Part shown: positions 37,369-46,702 of the stretch, piece by piece
Layout: the number at the start of each line of letters is the position of its first letter
Position numbering within the stretch: the stretch's first letter is position 1
Source of the DNA: Corynebacterium renale
GTDB lineage: Bacteria > Actinomycetota > Actinomycetes > Mycobacteriales > Mycobacteriaceae
Length of the DNA: 64,000 bases
NCBI RefSeq assembly: GCF_002563965.1
Contig: NZ_PDJF01000001.1
Span: 1,736,001-1,800,000 of the forward strand
Direction: 5' to 3'
Notes under the pieces: model-generated
Told to the model about the DNA's origin: nothing
Database searches by the model: none
Seen by the model: only the letters and a program-made list of their open reading frames with translations
Position numbers and translations under genes: made by a program

Positions 37369-38661
37369 ATGGTCACTACCACTCATTACAGTGCTCAGGG
37401 CAGGAAACCCCGGCTCGTCTTCCCAGACGTTGCCCGGGGTTTCATGCTGCTGAGTATCGCCTTAGCGAACGTCGTCACAGCTTGGGGGCAAAACGATGCT
37501 TCACCTCATGCTAATCCAGATAGCCCTGTGGTCTACGACGGTTCAGTCGCCGACGCAGTCACCATTGTTATAGGTGCTGTTGGTGTGCATGTCCGTGGTC
37601 TGCCACTATTTTGCACCCTTCTGGGATTTGGTATCGGTTTGATTTGCAATTCACTGCAACGTCGCTGTTTCCCGCGTGGTGCAGCGAAAACAGCTATTGC
37701 GAAGCGCTATAGCTTACTGGCTGCAATCGGAGCCGTCCACTGCCTATTTCTCTTTTACGGCGACATTATGCTGGCGTACGGGTTAACAGGCATCCTTATT
37801 GCGTTGCTTATCGGCTTGAGCAACAAGGCATTGGGTTGGATAGCTGGTCTACTGTACGCGTTGAATGTGATTATTTTCCTCGGTTTAGCTGCCGGGTTAG
37901 CAGTATTCGATGTCGAAGCACTAGGCAGTACAGGCAATCTTGCAGAAGAATTTGGGCTAACCTTGAACAGCTACGGCGAAGCCCTGCTTGCCGGACTTGT
38001 CGGATTGCTGATGTCTTCATTCGGATTAGTAACACAGCTTCCAATGATTCTGCCTCCGATGCTCGTGGGGCTTATCTTTGCCCGAAGAGGCTATGGGCGC
38101 GTGACAGCGCAGAACTCACGTGCACTTTGGACATGGTGCGCCCTCATGCTTGGTATTTCTTTCGGAATTGGCCTTCCTCTCGGCTTAGCGCAGATCGGTG
38201 TGCTTCCAGCACAGTGGGCAATAACCTTAGATTTGGTTAACACCGCATTCGGTCCATTAACGGGGCCAGGGTTGTTCGCGTTTTTCGCGCTTGCATGTTC
38301 GGGCCTACAGCGCCTAGTAGATGCCGGTGGCCGGCTGCCGCTAATCCTCCAGCCGGTGAGTGCTTTGGGTAAGCGCTCCATGTCCGGATACGTCGGGCAG
38401 TCAATCCTGTTCTTCATCCTTGTGTATCCGTTTACTTTGAATCTCACGGAAGGGTGGGGAGCTACAAAACTATCGCTGCTAGCGATAGGGGTCTGGTTGG
38501 TGACGGCTCTGATTGCTTGGATTCTGGAAGCTAATGCAATTCCTGGGCCTTTAGAAAAGCTCCATAGGAGGCTGAGTTACGGTAAACAAGGTCTCCCTCA
38601 ACGCTGGACACCGACGCTCGATTATCGTTCGCCTGTTTCCGGCAGCAAGGCAGAATGCTAG
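37369..38661 (+). CDS. DUF418-family membrane protein (YeiB-like)
   Basis: A 430-residue multi-helix membrane protein. The start, KPRLVFPDVARGFMLLSIALANV, is the signature of the YeiB/DUF418 family (D-x-x-RG-F/I near the first helix), and about ten helices follow. The C-terminal part contains SMSGYVGQSILFFI, matching the DUF418 domain. Function unknown; some members are thought to be acyltransferase-like or transport proteins. GGAG lies eight bases before the ATG. A strong terminator separates it from convergent sigA. Confidence 0.85.
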   Translation: MVTTTHYSAQGRKPRLVFPDVARGFMLLSIALANVVTAWGQNDASPHANPDSPVVYDGSVADAVTIVIGAVGVHVRGLPLFCTLLGFGIGLICNSLQRRCFPRGAAKTAIAKRYSLLAAIGAVHCLFLFYGDIMLAYGLTGILIALLIGLSNKALGWIAGLLYALNVIIFLGLAAGLAVFDVEALGSTGNLAEEFGLTLNSYGEALLAGLVGLLMSSFGLVTQLPMILPPMLVGLIFARRGYGRVTAQNSRALWTWCALMLGISFGIGLPLGLAQIGVLPAQWAITLDLVNTAFGPLTGPGLFAFFALACSGLQRLVDAGGRLPLILQPVSALGKRSMSGYVGQSILFFILVYPFTLNLTEGWGATKLSLLAIGVWLVTALIAWILEANAIPGPLEKLHRRLSYGKQGLPQRWTPTLDYRSPVSGSKAEC

Positions 38662-38687
38662 ATCACCGAGTTAATCGTTGTCATGTT

Positions 38688-38721
38688 TAAGCCCGTTCTG
38701 GAAACTTCCAGAACGGGCTTA
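38688..38721. terminator. Bidirectional terminator between DUF418 gene and sigA
   Basis: TAAGCCCGTTCTGGAA pairs perfectly with TTCCAGAACGGGCTTA around a very short loop, with A/T-rich flanks on both sides. Confidence 0.88.
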
Positions 38722-38739
38722 TTTAACAAAACGGGATGA

Positions 38740-40308
38740 CTACTCGAGGTAGTCGCGCAGAACCTGGGAACGGCTTGGGTGGCGCAACTTAGACATTGTT
38801 TTCGACTCGATCTGGCGGATACGTTCGCGGGTCACGCCGTAGACTTGGCCGATCTCATCGAGAGTGCGTGGCATGCCGTCGGTAAGGCCAAAGCGGAGTC
38901 GAACAACGCCAGCCTCGCGCTCAGAGAGGGTGTGCAGAACGTCCTGCAGTTGATCCTGGAGCAGGGTAAAGGACACCGCGTCAACGGCAACCACTGCCTC
39001 CGAATCTTCGATGAAGTCTCCTAGCTGGCTATCGCCTTCATCACCAATCGTCTGGTCCAGTGAGATTGGCTCACGGGCGTACTGCTGAATCTCCAGTACC
39101 TTCTCTTCGGTGATGTCCATCTCTTTGGCCAGCTCAAGTGGAGTTGGCTCGCGACCCAAGTCTTGGAGTAGCTCGCGCTGGATGCGTCCCAGTTTGTTAA
39201 TAACTTCCACCATGTGGACTGGAATACGAATGGTACGCGCCTGATCGGCCATAGCGCGGGTAATAGCTTGGCGAATCCACCACGTTGCGTATGTGGAGAA
39301 CTTGTAGCCCTTGGAGTAGTCGAACTTCTCGACGGCACGAATCAGACCCAAGTTGCCTTCCTGGATAAGGTCTAAGAATGCCATGCCGCGGCCCGTATAA
39401 CGCTTCGCTAACGAGACCACCAGGCGAAGGTTGGCCTCAAGTAGGTGGTTCTTTGCTTTGCGGCCATCACGAGCAATCGCACGAAGATCGCGCTTCACAG
39501 CAGGGGTCAGCTTGGCTTCTTTGTCGCCGTTATCAAACGCCTCCTGCATCATGTTCATGCGGTAGTCGGCGTAAAGGCCGGCCTCAATCCGCTTAGCCAA
39601 GGAGACTTCCTGCTCAGCGTTGAGCAGGGCAACTTTGCCGATCTGTTTCAGATAAGCGCGTACTGAGTCTGCAGAGGCAGTAAGCTGAGCATCCTTACGT
39701 GCCTGGCGCAGAGCGGCTGATTCGTCCTCGTCCCAGACAGAAGAATCGCTTCCGTCATCTTCGTCCTCGTCGTCGTCCTCTGCGATTTCATCATCGACTA
39801 GGGCATCATCCTGGAAATCCTCGTCGTCGTGCTCCAGGTCGGGATCGTAGTCCTGCTCGTCATCGTCGTGAGTGAACTCGTCTTCGAGAACTTCTTCATC
39901 CGCTACAGTCTGTTCTTCAACAGCTGGCGAAGTTTCCTTTTTGGTTGCCTTTTTCGAAGTCTTTTTGGCGGTGGACTTCCGAGTAGCCTTCTTGGTGGCC
40001 TTTTTGGTTGTTTTCTTAGTTGTTTTCTTTGCAGACTTCTTCGCAGCCTTGCGGGTGGCTTTCTTAGCCGGAGCAGCTTCCTTTTCCTCAGGGACCGGTG
40101 CAGGAGCTGCCTCGGCCTCTGCAGGTGGGGTAGAAGCGACCTGCGCCGCTGCAGCAGCGGTGGTCGTAGCAGTACGCGCTGTTGCCTTGCGCGCGGTCTT
40201 CCGTGCGGTCTTGCGCGCCGTCTTCTTTACAGCCTTGCGAGGTGCAGTTGCACCGTTCCCCGCCTCATTGTTTGGGGCCGCGTTCTCTGTATTTTCGTTG
40301 ACTGCCAC
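38740..40308 (-). CDS. sigA: Principal sigma factor SigA
   Basis: A 522-residue housekeeping sigma factor. Residues 20-125 are made of Lys/Arg/Ala/Thr repeats ([16 protein letters not shown]), then an acidic segment (DEDEDDGSD), then sigma regions 1.2-4: [55 protein letters not shown], and the region 4 helix [21 protein letters not shown] start with AAAGGG upstream. Long basic N-termini are usual for actinobacterial SigA/HrdB proteins. The spacer before ppgK (40309-40553) should carry its promoters; I could not choose one with confidence. Confidence 0.97.
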   Translation of the reverse strand: MAVNENTENAAPNNEAGNGATAPRKAVKKTARKTARKTARKATARTATTTAAAAAQVASTPPAEAEAAPAPVPEEKEAAPAKKATRKAAKKSAKKTTKKTTKKATKKATRKSTAKKTSKKATKKETSPAVEEQTVADEEVLEDEFTHDDDEQDYDPDLEHDDEDFQDDALVDDEIAEDDDEDEDDGSDSSVWDEDESAALRQARKDAQLTASADSVRAYLKQIGKVALLNAEQEVSLAKRIEAGLYADYRMNMMQEAFDNGDKEAKLTPAVKRDLRAIARDGRKAKNHLLEANLRLVVSLAKRYTGRGMAFLDLIQEGNLGLIRAVEKFDYSKGYKFSTYATWWIRQAITRAMADQARTIRIPVHMVEVINKLGRIQRELLQDLGREPTPLELAKEMDITEEKVLEIQQYAREPISLDQTIGDEGDSQLGDFIEDSEAVVAVDAVSFTLLQDQLQDVLHTLSEREAGVVRLRFGLTDGMPRTLDEIGQVYGVTRERIRQIESKTMSKLRHPSRSQVLRDYLE

Positions 40309-40553
40309 GTACGCCCTTTCGCCAGTGAACTCTGCTTATACCAACAATTAAAGGCAGCGTGTGCGCGAACAAACGCGGCTGCCGCCTACGGGAAGCACCG
40401 TGAAGCTCAAAGTGCATTGAAGGCGCTTTCCGTAATGAACAATCGCCCAGTATAGGTCAAACTAAGCTGGTCGTGTTTACCACGTCCACAGCGTACCAGT
40501 CCAACCACGTATGGTGACGTGCGCCCCTGAGAATAGTCGCCCGCCTTGATGTT

Positions 40554-41321
40554 CTATGGCTCGATGCCTTCGCGTGCCGCCAGGGCAGCGCCAACAATCC
40601 CTGCCCGGTTCAACAGCATAGCTGGCTCTACCGGGGTTTCGACGTCTAACAACGGCACCCATTTTTCTGCTTTCCGCGAGATTCCGCCTCCGATAAGGAA
40701 GAGGTCTGGCGAGAACAGCGCCTCGTACTCCCTCAGGACTTTGCTTAACCGCTTTGCCCATTGCTTGTATGAGAGGTCGTTGTTTTTCTTTACGGACGCA
40801 GCGGCTTGGTGCTCGGCCTCTTTGCCATCGACGTAGAGGTGACCAATTTCGGTGTTGGGGAAAAGAACCCCGTTATTGAGGAACGCCGACCCGATCCCGG
40901 TACCTAAGGTAAGGAACAAAACAGTGCCAGTACGTGCAGATGTGGCACCGTACTTCACTTCAGCGAGTCCCGCGGCGTCGGCGTCGTTAAGCACCATCAC
41001 CTCAGTGCGCTCTAAGGCTTCTTGGAAAAGCGCTTGGACGTTGGTGCCAATCCAGCTGGCGTCAATGTTTGCCGCGCTACGCGCGTGCTGATGCTTGATT
41101 ACGGAAGGCAGCGTAATCCCTACGGGTCCCTTCCACTCGAACTTCTCGACGAGCGTACGAACAACCTCCGCGACCTTCTCCGGAGTCGCGGGCTGTGGAG
41201 TGGCGATTTTTAGCCGTTCACCCACAAATTCACCGGTTGCAAAATCAACGATGGCACCTTTGATCCCAGATCCACCGATATCGATACCAAAACCGCGAGT
41301 AGAAGTAGCATCCTGTGTCAT
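40554..41321 (-). CDS. ppgK: Polyphosphate glucokinase
   Basis: A 255-residue ROK-family kinase that phosphorylates glucose with polyphosphate or ATP. The phosphate motif [13 protein letters not shown] is at residues 11-23, the catalytic Asp lies in [16 protein letters not shown], and [13 protein letters not shown] follows. Length is normal for PpgK. It complements the PTS genes upstream by handling internal glucose. It is divergent from suhB. TACACT lies seven bases before the ATG and there is no ribosome site. Confidence 0.95.
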   Translation of the reverse strand: MTQDATSTRGFGIDIGGSGIKGAIVDFATGEFVGERLKIATPQPATPEKVAEVVRTLVEKFEWKGPVGITLPSVIKHQHARSAANIDASWIGTNVQALFQEALERTEVMVLNDADAAGLAEVKYGATSARTGTVLFLTLGTGIGSAFLNNGVLFPNTEIGHLYVDGKEAEHQAAASVKKNNDLSYKQWAKRLSKVLREYEALFSPDLFLIGGGISRKAEKWVPLLDVETPVEPAMLLNRAGIVGAALAAREGIEP

Positions 41322-41328
41322 GGCTGTT

Positions 41329-41334
41329 AGTGTA
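41329..41334 (-). promoter_or_regulatory. -10 element (TACACT) of ppgK
   Basis: On the minus strand TACACT lies seven bases before the ppgK ATG and no Shine-Dalgarno is present, again the leaderless arrangement. Confidence 0.45.
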
Positions 41335-41407
41335 CAAAAAATAGTTACGTATCACCTGGCAACAGGAATGCAGCGCGTAAAACTCACGTCGTGCAACAAT
41401 AGAATCC

Positions 41408-42265
41408 ATGACACTAGGCACATCTGCTCCGAAACCCCACGATCTTAAAGAATTTTGCCTCAAGCTGGCTGAAGAAGCGGCTGACCTCATACGGACGCAG
41501 CGGCTACAGTTTGCTCATCGGGGCATGGAATCGGCCGTGGCTGCTACCAAATCTTCCAAGGTTGACCCTGTGACGGAAGTAGACAAAGCTGCAGAACAGC
41601 TGATTGTGGCCAGGATTAGCCAAGAGTTTCCCGATGATTCGATCCTGGGCGAAGAGGGAACCGACCGTTCGGGCGCAGGCGGACGCCATTGGATTGTGGA
41701 TCCGATCGATGGGACCGTCAACTTTCTTTACGGTGTACCCGCTTACGCAGTCTCAATTGCAGTCGCACAAGGAAATGAACTGATTGCCGGTGCGGTCGTC
41801 AACGTAGCGACTGGGCAGTCTTATTCAGCGTCACGAGGTGGAGGAGCATTTCGCGATGGGCAACGTATCCATACTTCACGCGCCCACGACGTGGAACAAA
41901 GTTTGGTAGCTACTGGCTTTTCCTACGAATCCTCTGCACGAGAGCAGCAAGGCAAGGTCGTTGCGCGTTTATTGCCCGCGGTCCGCGATATTCGTCGCAT
42001 CGGATCTGCAGCCCTTGACCTCTGCAGAGTGGCAGAAGGTTCTGTTGACATCTACTACGAACACGGGACGCACCCGTGGGACTGGGCAGCCGGTGCGTTG
42101 ATTGCTCAGGAGGCTGGAGCCGGAGTACTGCGACCTCCGCTTGGTATGCCGGAAACACAGTGGTACATGGTGTCTGCTTGGGCGCCGGGGCTCGAAGAAA
42201 CATGGCAGCGTGCCGCGCGGCGAATCGGTGTGCCTGCAGTACTTGATCTATCGGAAGAGAATTAG
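41408..42265 (+). CDS. suhB: Inositol monophosphatase family protein
   Basis: A 285-residue Mg-dependent phosphatase of the IMPase family, matching SuhB (Rv2701c) by place next to ppgK and sigA. Metal-binding motif 1 is GEEGTDRS then [12 protein letters not shown]; motif 2 is [14 protein letters not shown]. It likely hydrolyses inositol 1-phosphate, feeding inositol lipid synthesis used by pgsA and pimA at the other end of the window, although other sugar phosphates are possible. No ribosome site is obvious. A weak terminator follows. Confidence 0.9.
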   Translation: MTLGTSAPKPHDLKEFCLKLAEEAADLIRTQRLQFAHRGMESAVAATKSSKVDPVTEVDKAAEQLIVARISQEFPDDSILGEEGTDRSGAGGRHWIVDPIDGTVNFLYGVPAYAVSIAVAQGNELIAGAVVNVATGQSYSASRGGGAFRDGQRIHTSRAHDVEQSLVATGFSYESSAREQQGKVVARLLPAVRDIRRIGSAALDLCRVAEGSVDIYYEHGTHPWDWAAGALIAQEAGAGVLRPPLGMPETQWYMVSAWAPGLEETWQRAARRIGVPAVLDLSEEN

Positions 42266-42266
42266 C

Positions 42267-42291
42267 AGGGCAATTTCAGGGAAGCCCTTTT
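42267..42291 (+). terminator. Weak terminator after suhB
   Basis: AGGGC pairs with GCCCT around a 12-base loop and is followed by TTT just after the suhB stop. Confidence 0.45.
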
Positions 42292-42489
42292 AGGTAGGTC
42301 TGCTCTTGCGACCTTACCTGCATGGTTGAGGTCCGCCCCTCTGAACTGCTCTTTTGATCGGTTAATGCAGTTAATGTGACAGCGGGCTCAACATGGTTTA
42401 CTATGCCGGTCCAAGAAGTAAAAAAATTACTCGTTGGTTTAGCCTTCTCGCTGGTTGTTGCCAACGTCGAAATCTAGGGAAGTGAACCT

Positions 42490-42783
42490 ATGGCTACTGA
42501 TTACGATAGTCCACGCGGCAACGTCGCAGACGAGCTCGACGCAGACTCCCTTGAAGGACTGAAGGCTGCAGAGGCCAGCAACTCCAGCATGGATGATGAT
42601 GGGGAAATCGTTGACTCCTTCGAGCCGCCACTGATGGACGTAAGTGGCGAAGAAATCAACGTTTCCGTAGTTCCGCGCAAAGACGATGAATTCACGTGCG
42701 CCTCCTGCTTCCTGGTCCAGTCCAAGAAGCGCATCGCCTACGTCGAAGATGATGGGTCTATGATCTGTCTCGACTGCGAATAA
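42490..42783 (+). CDS. DUF4193 zinc-ribbon protein
   Basis: A 97-residue acidic protein conserved in actinobacteria (Rv2699c-like). Two CxxC pairs (CASC and CLDC) about 25 residues apart form a probable zinc ribbon at the C-terminus. Role unknown. GGGAAG lies before the ATG. In mycobacteria cei (Rv2700) lies between this gene and suhB; here that place is a 224-base spacer without a gene. Confidence 0.9.
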   Translation: MATDYDSPRGNVADELDADSLEGLKAAEASNSSMDDDGEIVDSFEPPLMDVSGEEINVSVVPRKDDEFTCASCFLVQSKKRIAYVEDDGSMICLDCE

Positions 42784-42832
42784 TAAAGTCTCTCTGTACC
42801 GTTGTTCGGCACAGGGAGCGGTGCAAGAACGC

Positions 42833-42873
42833 AAGGGGCATACTTCCCGCCAAACGCGGAAGGTATGCCTCTT
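42833..42873. terminator. Bidirectional terminator between DUF4193 and DUF3093 genes
   Basis: An 18-base imperfect stem (AAGGGGCATACTTCCCGC with GCGGAAGGTATGCCTCTT, a few mismatches) lies between the convergent stops. Confidence 0.75.
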
Positions 42874-43429
42874 AAGCTTTTTGAGTGAGCGGTTTCACCG
42901 CGAATTCTGCCTGTTCTGGTAAGAAAGCACGAAGGAGCTTCGTGGGATTTTTCGTCCCAACCAGCCAGTAAGGCGTGGGGTCCCGAGGATCGTCAAGGAC
43001 CAGCATCACCATTTCTTTTACCCAGCCATGAGATACCACGAACGCGGCCGGGTCGAGCTGTCTTCCCATCGCATTGCGTCGCGCTGATTCCGGGACTGCA
43101 ATTGACCTTGAGACCACGTCGTCTGGCAAAATCGCTGATTCAGCGATTAGCCACCGCGTTCCCTGGGTATCCTCTTCCACGATCAGGGTAGTTTTAGACA
43201 GCCAGACCAAGACCCATACTGCGATTGCTGACTGAATAACCAAAGGCCCAATGAGCCACGCAAAAGATCGGTTATGGGCAAATTGTGCTGTGAGGATGCC
43301 CACAACTATAAAAGCAAAAATCCACCAATACCAGGGAACCCACTGTCGCTCCCGGTATAAAACTGTGCTCGGTTCCGCTGTCTGAGGCTGCGCGACCACG
43401 TTCGGTTCCTCGTTATTAGACACCCGCAT
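42872..43429 (-). CDS. DUF3093 membrane protein
   Basis: A 185-residue protein with two N-terminal membrane helices (WWIFAFIVVGILTAQFA and WLIGPLVIQSAIAVWVLVW) and a soluble C-terminal domain ending GTKNPTKLLRAFLP, the usual DUF3093 ending. It corresponds to Rv2698 and is divergent from dut, as in mycobacteria. Function unknown. GGAAGG is only three bases from the ATG at 43429, so the GTG two codons later (43423) may be the true start. Confidence 0.85.
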   Translation of the reverse strand: MRVSNNEEPNVVAQPQTAEPSTVLYRERQWVPWYWWIFAFIVVGILTAQFAHNRSFAWLIGPLVIQSAIAVWVLVWLSKTTLIVEEDTQGTRWLIAESAILPDDVVSRSIAVPESARRNAMGRQLDPAAFVVSHGWVKEMVMLVLDDPRDPTPYWLVGTKNPTKLLRAFLPEQAEFAVKPLTQKA

Positions 43430-43704
43430 ACGCCTTCCGTACGAACAATTCTTGCAAGCTCTTCCCTAGTGTACTGAACCCATCTGAAGTTCCTCTCCTA
43501 GCTTCGGGATAGGTGGGTACAAGCCAGACAAGGCTCTGCGGTTGCTTTGCGACGAGAATCGTGCAGATTTCGTGACGCATAATTTTCATTTTGCGGTGGT
43601 GCGCCGGATGGACGTCGTGAAGTGTTTTGATCCCTTTGCGTGCTCCTTTGCTGCCCCTAAGGCCTTGTGCGTGATGTCGCTTGGGCGGCAGGTAGTCTGT
43701 AGCC

Positions 43705-44157
43705 ATGGATTCCCACACGCCAACGATTCGCTTTAAGAAACTGCACCCTGCAGCGCATATTCCCACCCGTGCTCACGCCGAGGATGCCGGGGCTGACTTA
43801 TACAGTATTGAAGAGTTGACGCTGGAGCCGGGACAGCGAGCGCTGGTGGGCACCGGCATTGCCATCGCGCTACCCGTCGGGACAGTCGGGCTTGTGCACC
43901 CGCGATCCGGTTTGGCCACGAAGAATGGCATTACCGTGATCAATACTCCGGGGACTATCGACGCTGGCTATCGTGGTGAATTGAAAATTAGCTTGGTTAA
44001 CCTTGACCCCGAGCACGCATTCACTATCACTCCGGGCATGCGGATCGCCCAACTGCTGGTGCAGAAAGTCGAACTAGTTGACTTTGAAGAGGTCAACGAA
44101 TTAGAAGAAACCGAACGTGGCTCTGGGGGCCACGGTAGTACTGGTTTGCACGATTAA
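43705..44157 (+). CDS. dut: dUTP diphosphatase
   Basis: A 150-residue trimeric enzyme that splits dUTP into dUMP and pyrophosphate, keeping uracil out of DNA and feeding dTMP synthesis. All five motifs are visible: [47 protein letters not shown] and the C-terminal [10 protein letters not shown] arm. It is divergent from the DUF3093 gene and 139 bases before the DUF3710 gene, as in mycobacteria. Confidence 0.97.
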   Translation: MDSHTPTIRFKKLHPAAHIPTRAHAEDAGADLYSIEELTLEPGQRALVGTGIAIALPVGTVGLVHPRSGLATKNGITVINTPGTIDAGYRGELKISLVNLDPEHAFTITPGMRIAQLLVQKVELVDFEEVNELEETERGSGGHGSTGLHD

Positions 44158-44296
44158 CGCGAACCCCGCACATAGCGTCAATCAAACTCATTAGCAGAAG
44201 TGCGCGATTTACTATTCGACGTATCGTGGAGGCTACGCAGCTTACGCGATAAGACAACACGAGAAAATCATTCAGTTTAAGGGAAGGACTCTCACC

Positions 44297-45106
44297 ATGG
44301 CTTTGTGGCCTTTCGGAAAGAAAAAACACGATGAGCACGCGCAATCGCAGGAGCGACCGGACGAAAATACCGGCGTTAGCATGCCCGTTACCGACGAACC
44401 GCCAGCTGTCGACTCAGACCTCGAACCTGATGCCGCGTCAGGAGACGAGGAGACAGGTCTCGGTCCAGTTGCGGTCGAACACGATGCAGTCAATGGGGAA
44501 ACCGGACCTTTCGATGGGGATAGTGTTGATATCACACAGTTTGATTTCTCGGACTTTGCAAATGGCGTACTTAATTTAGGATCGATGCAGCTCCCTTTGC
44601 CGAAATCCTCCCAAGTACAGGTGGAAATGGGTGAAAACGGCCCGAAGATGCTTCATATCGTGACAACGTACGGTCGCATCACGCCTGTCGCGTTTGCGGC
44701 ACCAAAAGTAGCTAGTCAGTGGGAAGAATCTGTACCAGAGCTGCGCTCGCAAATGGATAATGACGGATTGACCACTCACATCGAGCAAGGACCGTGGGGC
44801 CATGAAATCGTAGGCGCCGGCGCCAATGAACTTGCAGTCCGTATGATCGGCGTCGAAGGTCCTCGGTGGTTGCTTCGTTTCACCCTTATGGGGCCAGCTG
44901 ACCGTGCCGCAAACTTGACTACCTTGGCACGTGAACTCGCAGCTCGAACCTTCGTGTACCGTGGCGACAATCCGATTCTTGCCGGCAATTCACTTCCAAT
45001 TGCGCTACCGCAGGCTCTCGTTGAACAAATCCAGAAGAACATGCAAGAGCGGGAAGCAGCGCAGCAGAGTTCTGCCACCGCTGACAGCGATACGCCAGCA
45101 GAATAA
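44297..45106 (+). CDS. DUF3710 protein
   Basis: A 269-residue protein opening MALWPFGKKKHDEH, then an acidic, disordered segment to residue 75, then the DUF3710 domain (for example ELRSQMDNDGLTTHIEQGPW and GVEGPRWLLRFTLMGPA). It corresponds to Rv2696c, downstream of dut. Function unknown; no membrane segment. It ends 35 bases before the RNA methyltransferase gene, so the two are probably cotranscribed. Confidence 0.9.
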   Translation: MALWPFGKKKHDEHAQSQERPDENTGVSMPVTDEPPAVDSDLEPDAASGDEETGLGPVAVEHDAVNGETGPFDGDSVDITQFDFSDFANGVLNLGSMQLPLPKSSQVQVEMGENGPKMLHIVTTYGRITPVAFAAPKVASQWEESVPELRSQMDNDGLTTHIEQGPWGHEIVGAGANELAVRMIGVEGPRWLLRFTLMGPADRAANLTTLARELAARTFVYRGDNPILAGNSLPIALPQALVEQIQKNMQEREAAQQSSATADSDTPAE

Positions 45107-45141
45107 ACACGCACACGATTACAGCGAGGAACAATTTCCAC

Positions 45142-46533
45142 ATGACAGACAACACTGGCACTCAGCACGCCCATGCCTCGACTACCGAGCAAGGCGACGG
45201 CTCTGGACGTGAGAGCTCTGGCCTGCCGTCTACTCCAGATGTGAAGAAAGGTGACAAGCGCACCGTTCAGATCTTGCGTATGGCTGTCGGTGGAGATGGA
45301 ATCGCTAACATCGATGGTCGAATTACTTTCGTTGCGGGTGGCATTCCAGGCGATGAGGTCGAAATCGACATCACACAAGTAAAGAAACGCTTTGCGCGCG
45401 GAACTGTCAGCCGCGTTATCCAGGCTAGCGCTTTTCGAGTTCAATCCAGGTGCGAGGCAGCTGCCGCAGGCGCTGGTTGCTGTGATTTCCACGAAATGTC
45501 GCCTGCAGACGAAGCCGACATCAAGTCGCACACCGCGCAACAGGAAATAGAGAAACTATCTGGCTTGGACAACCTTGCCTATATGCAGACTGTGGCGCTG
45601 CAACCTGACCGCGGGTGGCGCACTCGGGTGCGGTTGGGCGTCGATAAGCAGGGCCGCGCCGGTTTTCGTGCGGTTCGCGGTAACACCATTGTCCCGGTGC
45701 AATGCTCGCAGGTAGTACCAGGGCTTCTCGACGGTATCGTGGGCGAGAACGCACGTACGTTCACTCCAGGATCTGAAATCATCGCTGCCTTGGACTCCCT
45801 GGGTAACCGAAGTGTCATTGAAGCCAAAAAGACCGGTCGCGGGCGCCGTGTGGAACACGTTGAAGACATCATCGAAGGTGACGGCTACGCGACCGAAATT
45901 GTTAGCGACGTTGAGTTTCGCTTTCCGGCAACCGCATTCTGGCAGGCACACATTGCCGCCCCTGAGTTCTACACTCGTGTCATCGAGCAGTGGCTGTCAG
46001 AAAAGTGGCGTCCTACGAAGGCCGTAAAGAAAGCGATTGGGTGGGACCTCTACGGAGGCGTCGGCCTCTTCGTTCCTCCCATGCACCGTGCAGTGGCTGC
46101 TCATGAGATTGCGGCTGCTGAGGTGTACTCCGTTGATTATTCCGAGGCCACCGTTGCCGCCTACGCTGGGGAGACGGCAATGCATAGCATTCCGGAAGAC
46201 CAGCGCTCTGATTTCGTCGCTTACCGTAAGCACGGCCGGGTCGAGGCAATCGTAGGCCAGCTTCCAACCCCAGACTTTGTCGTCATCGATCCGCCACGAA
46301 CAGGAGCAGGAGATGAAGTCATCGAGGCTGTTGCCGAAGCCCAACCGAAATTAGTAATTCATTTCGGTTGTGATGTAGCTACATTTGCTCGTGACCTCAA
46401 GGCTTGGGACACGGCTGGGTACACGATGGTGGATGGCCTCGTCGTAGACGCTTTCCCAGGAACTCATCACACGGAAATTATTGCAGCGTTTATGCCAACA
46501 AAGCTCGCTGCAGATAATGCGGCCACTGCCTAA
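45142..46533 (+). CDS. TrmA/RumA-type RNA (uracil-5-)methyltransferase
   Basis: A 463-residue enzyme that methylates uracil C5 in tRNA or rRNA. A TRAM domain (residues 35-100, LRMAVGGDGIANIDGRITFVAGG) precedes the SAM domain. The catalytic loop is IDPPRTGAGDEV, and the cysteine nucleophile lies in HFGCDVATFARDL. A Cys-rich stretch near residues 112-122 (RCEAAAAGAGCCDFH) may mark the Fe-S site of RumA types, though it is reduced. Rv2689c is the mycobacterial relative. Whether tRNA or rRNA is the target is not clear. Confidence 0.88.
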   Translation: MTDNTGTQHAHASTTEQGDGSGRESSGLPSTPDVKKGDKRTVQILRMAVGGDGIANIDGRITFVAGGIPGDEVEIDITQVKKRFARGTVSRVIQASAFRVQSRCEAAAAGAGCCDFHEMSPADEADIKSHTAQQEIEKLSGLDNLAYMQTVALQPDRGWRTRVRLGVDKQGRAGFRAVRGNTIVPVQCSQVVPGLLDGIVGENARTFTPGSEIIAALDSLGNRSVIEAKKTGRGRRVEHVEDIIEGDGYATEIVSDVEFRFPATAFWQAHIAAPEFYTRVIEQWLSEKWRPTKAVKKAIGWDLYGGVGLFVPPMHRAVAAHEIAAAEVYSVDYSEATVAAYAGETAMHSIPEDQRSDFVAYRKHGRVEAIVGQLPTPDFVVIDPPRTGAGDEVIEAVAEAQPKLVIHFGCDVATFARDLKAWDTAGYTMVDGLVVDAFPGTHHTEIIAAFMPTKLAADNAATA

Positions 46534-46630
46534 GGCAAACTACTCAGTCTTCGATAGGGCATTACCTACACCGGGGTTCGTAGGCGATAGCCTCCTGCGG
46601 GTAGAGTAAGAATTCAAGACGAACGTCACA

Positions 46631-46646
46631 ACGGGGTTAACCCCGT
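46631..46646. promoter_or_regulatory. 16-base perfect palindrome before dxs
   Basis: ACGGGGTTAACCCCGT reads the same on both strands and lies 57 bases before the dxs start. It could be an operator or a leader hairpin. Confidence 0.4.
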
Positions 46647-46702
46647 ATGGCGTCCTACATACGCGACACTGACCGGACACATGAAGGAGCGGAAGCACAG
46701 CT

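Noticed and set aside
39829-40455. Open frame opposite the Lys-rich SigA tail
   Set aside because: Leu/Phe/Ser-rich because it is the complement of Lys codons; not a gene.
44776-45540. 254-residue frame opposite the DUF3710 and RNA methyltransferase genes
   Set aside because: It overlaps two supported genes and shows no domain or start signal.
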